A stretch of DNA of 64,000 nt from Burkholderia sp. BCC0322 (GTDB taxonomy: Bacteria > Pseudomonadota > Gammaproteobacteria > Burkholderiales > Burkholderiaceae): assembly GCF_902833045.1 (NCBI RefSeq), contig NZ_CADFDU010000001.1, forward strand, positions 434,001-498,000, in the 5' to 3' direction. Shown here piece by piece: positions 60,059 to 64,000 of the stretch; the stretch's first letter is position 1; each line of letters starts with the position of its first letter. Under the pieces are notes generated by a model that was not told where the DNA came from, did no database searches, and worked only from the letters and a program-made list of their open reading frames with translations. Both the position numbers and the translations under genes were made by a program.

Positions 60059-61039
60059 CTACTCGCGCCGCAGCGTCTCGAGCAGGGTGGGCGACGGCTG
60101 CCGGCACTCGCCAGGGTTTTTCGACTGTAGTCCGGGCATCATGCCGGCAACAAAGTCGATGAACGCCCTGACCTTGGCCGGAACATGGTTCCGGCTGGGA
60201 TAGTAGACGTAAAGGGGGAACGTCTCGTCGCGCCAGTCCGTCAGAACCGGCTCCAGCGTGCCCGCACGCAGGTGCGTGTCGATCCCGAGGTCGATTACCT
60301 GAGCGATCCCGTAGCCGGCAACGCAGGCGCCGATTTTGGTGCCCGCGTCCGTGAGCGTCAGGTTCCCGCTGACGGCCACCTTCACTTTCTCGTTGCCACG
60401 CCAGAACTCCCATTCGAAGGGTCTGCCGGTAGCCGGGTCGATGGCAAGTATGCATTCATGGCCATCATCGACAAGATCCTGCGGCGACCTCGGCCGACCG
60501 CGTTGCTCCAGGTACGACGGCGCGGCTACAGTCAGGACCCGCGGACTGTATAGCCGGCGGCAAACCAGGGTTGAAACGGTTGGCGGTCCGAACCGGATGG
60601 CGAGATCGAATCCGTCGCTTACCAGGTCCGAGAGGTCGTTGCGGGTCTCCAGCTTCAGTTGAAGGGCGGGGTGGGCCTTCATGAACTGGGCCAGCTCCGG
60701 TGCCAGCACAAGGCGGGCGAACACGGCATCGCACGCCACGCGGAGCGTACCGTTGACAATCGAGGTCTGGTCCGAGGCGCTGGTGGTCGCCTCTTCGATT
60801 CCCTGGAGCAACGGCAGCACCTTCGACAGCAGCGCATGGCCGGCGTCCGTCACTTCGACGTGCCGGCTGGTGCGATGCACGAGCTTCGCACGCAGACGAT
60901 CCTCCAGTCGCTGGATGGCGCGACTGACCGCCGGCTGCGTCTTGCCCAGACGAGATGCCGCACGGCCGAAGCTCCCGGATTCGGCCAGGGCTGCGAGGAC
61001 GAGCAAGCCGCTGACGAGTCCCCCATCGAGGTCTTCCAT
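60059..61039 (-). CDS. LysR-family transcriptional regulator
   Basis: 326 aa from the ATG at 61039. LVLAALAESGSFGRAASRLG and KTQPAVSRAIQRLEDRL form the HTH, and the effector domain includes NGTLRVACDAVFARLVLAPE and DLAIRFGPPTVSTLVCRRLY, the pattern of LysR regulators of the CrgA/DsdC-like group. It is divergent from the SnoaL-like gene at 61143 (103 bp), its likely target. Confidence 0.9.
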   Translation of the reverse strand: MEDLDGGLVSGLLVLAALAESGSFGRAASRLGKTQPAVSRAIQRLEDRLRAKLVHRTSRHVEVTDAGHALLSKVLPLLQGIEEATTSASDQTSIVNGTLRVACDAVFARLVLAPELAQFMKAHPALQLKLETRNDLSDLVSDGFDLAIRFGPPTVSTLVCRRLYSPRVLTVAAPSYLEQRGRPRSPQDLVDDGHECILAIDPATGRPFEWEFWRGNEKVKVAVSGNLTLTDAGTKIGACVAGYGIAQVIDLGIDTHLRAGTLEPVLTDWRDETFPLYVYYPSRNHVPAKVRAFIDFVAGMMPGLQSKNPGECRQPSPTLLETLRRE

Positions 61040-61142
61040 GATCCATGTGTTCCTGTAATGGCAGCGATAACCGGGTCGCCGTAGCCGAGGGTGGGGAGGG
61101 TCGCTCACTATACGAGCCGTTCACTACCGAGGAAAGCCAGCC

Positions 61143-61517
61143 ATGACCCAGACCCAAGCCGTAGCCGCGTTGATCGAGGACTACTTCAATTTGGCTTATG
61201 AGCCGAAGAGCCGTGACTTCGACAAGGTCTTTCACCCGAGTTGCCTGATTCAGTGGCTGGATGAGGGCCAGTTGCGCATCCTGTCATCGCGGGAGTATGC
61301 GGCGCTCATCAACGGGAGGCCGAGTCCGCGATCGACGGGCGCGCCGAGAGATGAAGCGATCCTCTCGATGGAGAATATCTCGGACGGCCTTTCAACGGCG
61401 ACGGTGCGGGTGCGGATCGGAAACAGGCTGTTCAACGATCACTTCGTCATGCATAAGGTGGAGGGCAACTGGTTGATCGCAACCAAGGCGTCCGCCTTGG
61501 TGCGTACGTTCGACTGA
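61143..61517 (+). CDS. SnoaL-like/lumazine-binding-like nuclear transport factor 2 fold protein
   Basis: 124 aa. The single helical-cone fold is recognised from ALIEDYFNLAYEPKSRDFDK, FHPSCLIQWLDEG, SREYAALINGRPSPRS and ATVRVRIGNRLFNDHFVMHK ending VEGNWLIATKASALVRTFD. Members are small enzymes or ligand binders; this matches the putative lumazine-binding subgroup. Divergent from a LysR gene that probably controls it, and followed by a clear terminator. Confidence 0.85.
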   Translation: MTQTQAVAALIEDYFNLAYEPKSRDFDKVFHPSCLIQWLDEGQLRILSSREYAALINGRPSPRSTGAPRDEAILSMENISDGLSTATVRVRIGNRLFNDHFVMHKVEGNWLIATKASALVRTFD

Positions 61518-61599
61518 CACGCCGCGCGGCGGATGCGGATGACAGCCCCGATACATGAGCGCGCGAAGGCACGCACGTCAGCACCGGCGAACAAACTAC

Positions 61600-61631
61600 C
61601 CCGGGAAACTCGGCGATTTCCCGGGTTTTTT
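61600..61631 (+). terminator. Rho-independent terminator
   Basis: CCCGGGAAA (61600-61608) pairs perfectly with TTTCCCGGG (61617-61625), 8-nt loop, followed by TTTTTTA. It ends the SnoaL-like transcript. Confidence 0.88.
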
Positions 61632-61663
61632 ACGCGATCGAACGTTGACTGACTTGAAGCGGG

Positions 61664-61693
61664 TGCCGGGGACCGGACTCGAACCGGCATCCC
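61664..61693 (-). other. tRNA 3'-end fragment, possible attachment-site remnant
   Basis: On the minus strand GCCGGTTCGAGTCCGGT is a complete T arm (5-bp stem, TTCGAGT loop), followed by CCCCGGC as an acceptor-strand 3' half. No matching GCCGGGG acceptor start, D arm or anticodon arm lies at the expected distance upstream, so this is only the 3' end of a tRNA. Integrases leave such fragments at attachment sites. Confidence 0.55.
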
Positions 61694-61811
61694 AAACACG
61701 CCCGTCGTGCTCGATCGTTCCATCATGCCCCGTCGGTGATGTCACCCTGGCAAAGAGCCGCGTGCGCGTCGATGAGCAGCCGTCGGTGCGGATGTGTCGG
61801 CGACGCCGCCC

Positions 61812-63386
61812 CTACAGCGGCGCCCACGCGAAATCTTGCTTCAAATGCGCCAGCCGCTGCGGCCGCTGATACAGATAGCCCTGCGCATAGTGAATCCCGA
61901 CCGCATGCAGCGCACGATGCTGCACTTCGGTCTCCACCCCCTCCGCGATGATCTTCAGGTCGTAGTGATGCGCAACGGACGCGATCCCTTCGATCAATCT
62001 CACGCTGCCGCCGTTCAGTTGCGAAACGAACTGGCGATCGATCTTCACGTAGTCGAAGGGAAAGCGCGACAGCATGTCGAGATTGCTGTGATGCGTGCCG
62101 AAATCGTCGATCGCGAACTTCGCGCCTTTTGCCCTCAGCGCGTGGAAGATCGCGGTGGTCCGCGCGTTCTTCTCGAGCAGGATGCGCTCGGTGACTTCGA
62201 GCACCAGCGTAAAGCCGGGCGGCAGCGCGCGAATCGCCTCCTCGACGACGGACACGAACCGCGTGCGCTCGAGATCCTTCGGCGCGATGTTGACGGCGAT
62301 GCGCAGCGGCGCGGACGGCGTCAGCGCGGACAGCTCCGACACGGCTGTCCGCAGCACGAATTCGGTCACTTTCGGCAGCACCGCGCTCGATTCGATCTGC
62401 GGGATGAACACCGCCGGGCTGATGGCCCCCCACTTGGGATGCTGCCAGCGCAGCAGCGCCTCGACGCCGACGGTCCTGCGCGTCCCGACATCGACGATCG
62501 GCTGGTACACGACATGGAGCTCGTCGCGCCTGAGTGCGTTGCGCACGGCCTTCAGCAGCAGCCGGCGCGGCGCCATCGCCAGCAGGTAGGCCGCCATCAC
62601 GAGGCCATCCGCCAGCAGCACGATCGTGATGCCGATCAGCCGATAGTGTTGCCGGACCTGCGACGTATAGCGCGCGGATGCGGCAACCTGCACCGTGAAC
62701 GGCCAGCGGAGCGACATGATCGTGCTTCCGCCCGCGGGTTCCGCGGCGGATTCCGGCGAAAACTTCCCGTGCTGATCGAGATGGCCCGAACCCGCGATCG
62801 ACAGCGTCGCGGTTTCCGTCCCGTAGCGGGCGCCATGCGCGAGCGCGTCGGCCACGTAGTCGCCTTCGATCAGGTAGAGCACCCCCGCACCGGGCGCGGT
62901 GGCGTAGAACACGGGCAGCACGGGGATGCCCTGCTGGAACGGCGTCTGGCGCAATAACGTGACGCGCGTCGATCCCGGTTCCGGCTCGTGTATGTACGCG
63001 TCGAGCGGCAAGTCGATCGCCCCCAGCGCCGATGAGCACATGACGCGACCGTCGTGCACCAGCGCAACGGCGCGGAGGTAGCGCAGGCGAGTGCTTATCT
63101 CGGCGAGCGTCCGGAATACTGCCGGGCATGGCCGTCCGACGAGCGCGGTCAGTTCGTCCACGTGGCGCAGGCGCGCACCGTCGAGGATGCGGTCCACCGA
63201 GGCCACGATGTCGTTCGCGATGACGCGTTCGTGCTCGGTGACGGCATCGCGCGCATAGCGGTCGGCAAGCGCGATCGCGCATGCCGGCACGAGCACGCAA
63301 ACGATTACGGCGACGAAAAAGACGACTCGCGGCCACGCACCGCTGTGCTGGAAAACTGCCTTCGAGCCTGGCGTGAACGCCGACAT
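61812..63386 (-). CDS. CSS-motif EAL-domain c-di-GMP phosphodiesterase
   Basis: 524 aa. An N-terminal transmembrane helix (about 20-43) and a second one near 240-262 enclose a periplasmic CSS domain with cysteines in GRPCPAVF and the RVMCSSALG motif, which senses thiol redox state. The EAL domain is complete: GVEALLRWQHPKWG, NIAPKDL, VLEVTERI, AIDDFGTHHSNLDM, VKIDRQF, AEGVETE and QGYLYQRP, so it should hydrolyse c-di-GMP. The ATG at 63386 gives a normal N-terminus; a GTG at 63458 is possible. Confidence 0.92.
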   Translation of the reverse strand: MSAFTPGSKAVFQHSGAWPRVVFFVAVIVCVLVPACAIALADRYARDAVTEHERVIANDIVASVDRILDGARLRHVDELTALVGRPCPAVFRTLAEISTRLRYLRAVALVHDGRVMCSSALGAIDLPLDAYIHEPEPGSTRVTLLRQTPFQQGIPVLPVFYATAPGAGVLYLIEGDYVADALAHGARYGTETATLSIAGSGHLDQHGKFSPESAAEPAGGSTIMSLRWPFTVQVAASARYTSQVRQHYRLIGITIVLLADGLVMAAYLLAMAPRRLLLKAVRNALRRDELHVVYQPIVDVGTRRTVGVEALLRWQHPKWGAISPAVFIPQIESSAVLPKVTEFVLRTAVSELSALTPSAPLRIAVNIAPKDLERTRFVSVVEEAIRALPPGFTLVLEVTERILLEKNARTTAIFHALRAKGAKFAIDDFGTHHSNLDMLSRFPFDYVKIDRQFVSQLNGGSVRLIEGIASVAHHYDLKIIAEGVETEVQHRALHAVGIHYAQGYLYQRPQRLAHLKQDFAWAPL

Positions 63387-63635
63387 TCCCGCGGTCGCCT
63401 TCGGTGTTGTGTGTAGGGAGAGGCAAGTCGAGCCGGTCGACACGCGAACGGCGCGCACGCGTCATGCCTGGGTCGGGCGATACGTTGTGCGCGCTGGTAT
63501 CGCGATGCGATCGATTCTACGGTCGCGACGGGTATGTGCGGCAGCCCCGTCGCAATCGGCCATTCATTTCGGAGGCTTGCGTCGATGAACATGTGCCTAT
63601 GGCGCATGAATATTGACGTAGCACACCGAAAAAAA

Positions 63636-63661
63636 CCCCGGCCGCATGGTCTTGCGGCCGG
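63636..63661 (-). terminator. Terminator for leftward transcription
   Basis: CCCGGCCGCA (63636-63645) pairs with TGCGGCCGGG (63652-63661). An A tract precedes it on the plus strand, which becomes a U tract for leftward transcripts. It could shield the EAL gene from transcription arriving from the right. Confidence 0.75.
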
Positions 63662-63734
63662 GACGAAAAGACACCGTCTCTTGGCACGAGGATGGTGCGC
63701 GGCAAGTATAAGATGCGATGAGAGATTACGTAAT

Positions 63735-63750
63735 ATTGTTATTCAACAAT
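63735..63750. promoter_or_regulatory. AT-rich inverted repeat
   Basis: ATTGTT-N4-AACAAT inside a markedly AT-rich stretch (about 63715-63770), upstream of the gene starting at 63876. Candidate promoter/operator region. Confidence 0.4.
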
Positions 63751-63875
63751 TAGTGTATTTTTGTGATTGTGTCTCGACACGAAACACTCTTTCGGGATGC
63801 TGTCTTTGTCGACCTGCCGGCGGCCTGCGATCGGTCGCCGCGCGATATGGTCGCGCGGCTTGCCCGAGCTTCGGG

Positions 63876-64000
63876 ATGGAAGATGCCGTGCCCACGGTCA
63901 TCGTGACCGATGGTGCAGCCGCAGCCGACGGCGGTTCGCTGTGGATCCGCATCGACGTGAACGGGCAGGCCCGCAACGTCTTGCCCGATCGCGCGCTCGC
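63876..64000 (+). CDS. Hypothetical protein, cut by the window edge
   Basis: The first 41 codons from an ATG at 63876 are visible (MEDAVPTVIVTDG ... LWIRIDVNGQARNVLPDRAL). A GTG at 63888 is an alternative start. No family is recognisable from this length. Confidence 0.5.
   Translation, partial: MEDAVPTVIVTDGAAAADGGSLWIRIDVNGQARNVLPDRAL

Overview
The window is GC-rich DNA (about two-thirds G+C by eye) with the gene style of a Burkholderia-type beta-proteobacterium, probably a Burkholderia cepacia complex member. Supporting signs are a Gram-negative trimeric porin, a DUF4148 protein, several LysR regulators beside small catabolic operons, and a MASE1 sensor. The gene mix is mainly transport, catabolism and regulation, with few core housekeeping genes, which suggests a secondary replicon. 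That assignment is inference.

Layout. Positions 1-3120 are visibly less GC-rich and look acquired: a doubly broken ISL3-type transposase, then a PEP-mutase-family gene overlapping ada, then a start-less gene remnant. Positions 3179-5979 hold small conserved-looking hypothetical genes on the minus strand and a gene-poor stretch containing a perfect 18-bp palindrome. Positions 6222-9890 are a TetR gene divergent from a three-gene operon (sugar isomerase/epimerase-like protein, two alpha/beta hydrolases). Positions 9968-10092 look like an attenuator (six-threonine leader peptide plus terminator) with no structural gene behind it. Positions 10251-12717 are an overlapping glycosyltransferase, methyltransferase-like and polysaccharide deacetylase operon. 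Positions 13328-24919 hold a dicarboxylate/amino-acid symporter, a secreted beta-propeller, a parvulin, a GNAT enzyme, a LysR gene divergent from a lipocalin-like protein, an orphan MASE1 sensor, a hydrolase with a cysteine nucleophile, a barstar-like protein and a MerR-ATPase fusion.

Positions 24982-34382 are the most coherent metabolic locus: amidohydrolase, YncE-like propeller, MFS transporter, dihydrodipicolinate-synthase-family enzyme, enolase-superfamily dehydratase and PdxA-like dehydrogenase on the minus strand, with a divergent LysR gene and a second MFS transporter beyond it. Two closely matching LysR-type boxes, one in the LysR/PdxA-like divergent promoter and one upstream of the second MFS gene, tie the two transporters and the enzymes into one proposed regulon for an unidentified sugar acid or related polyol acid. 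A 9-bp-period minisatellite lies inside this locus.

Positions 34576-39303 hold a membrane protein, a two-component system, a LysR gene and a quinone oxidoreductase. Positions 39180-40405 include a frameshifted gene and a hypothetical. Positions 40913-45493 are an acyl-CoA-type catabolic operon (histidine phosphatase, aminoglycoside-phosphotransferase-like protein, two SDRs, acyl-CoA dehydrogenase) followed by a LysR gene. Positions 46612-52963 run leftward: AraC regulator, porin, MFS, FAD sugar-lactone oxidase and a D-amino-acid-lyase-like PLP enzyme. Positions 53394-55556 pair a membrane-anchored helical protein with a secreted pectinacetylesterase-like hydrolase. The right end carries a J-domain protein, a DUF4148 protein, DNA polymerase II, a LysR/SnoaL-like divergent pair, a tRNA 3'-end fragment, a CSS-EAL phosphodiesterase and a gene cut by the window edge.
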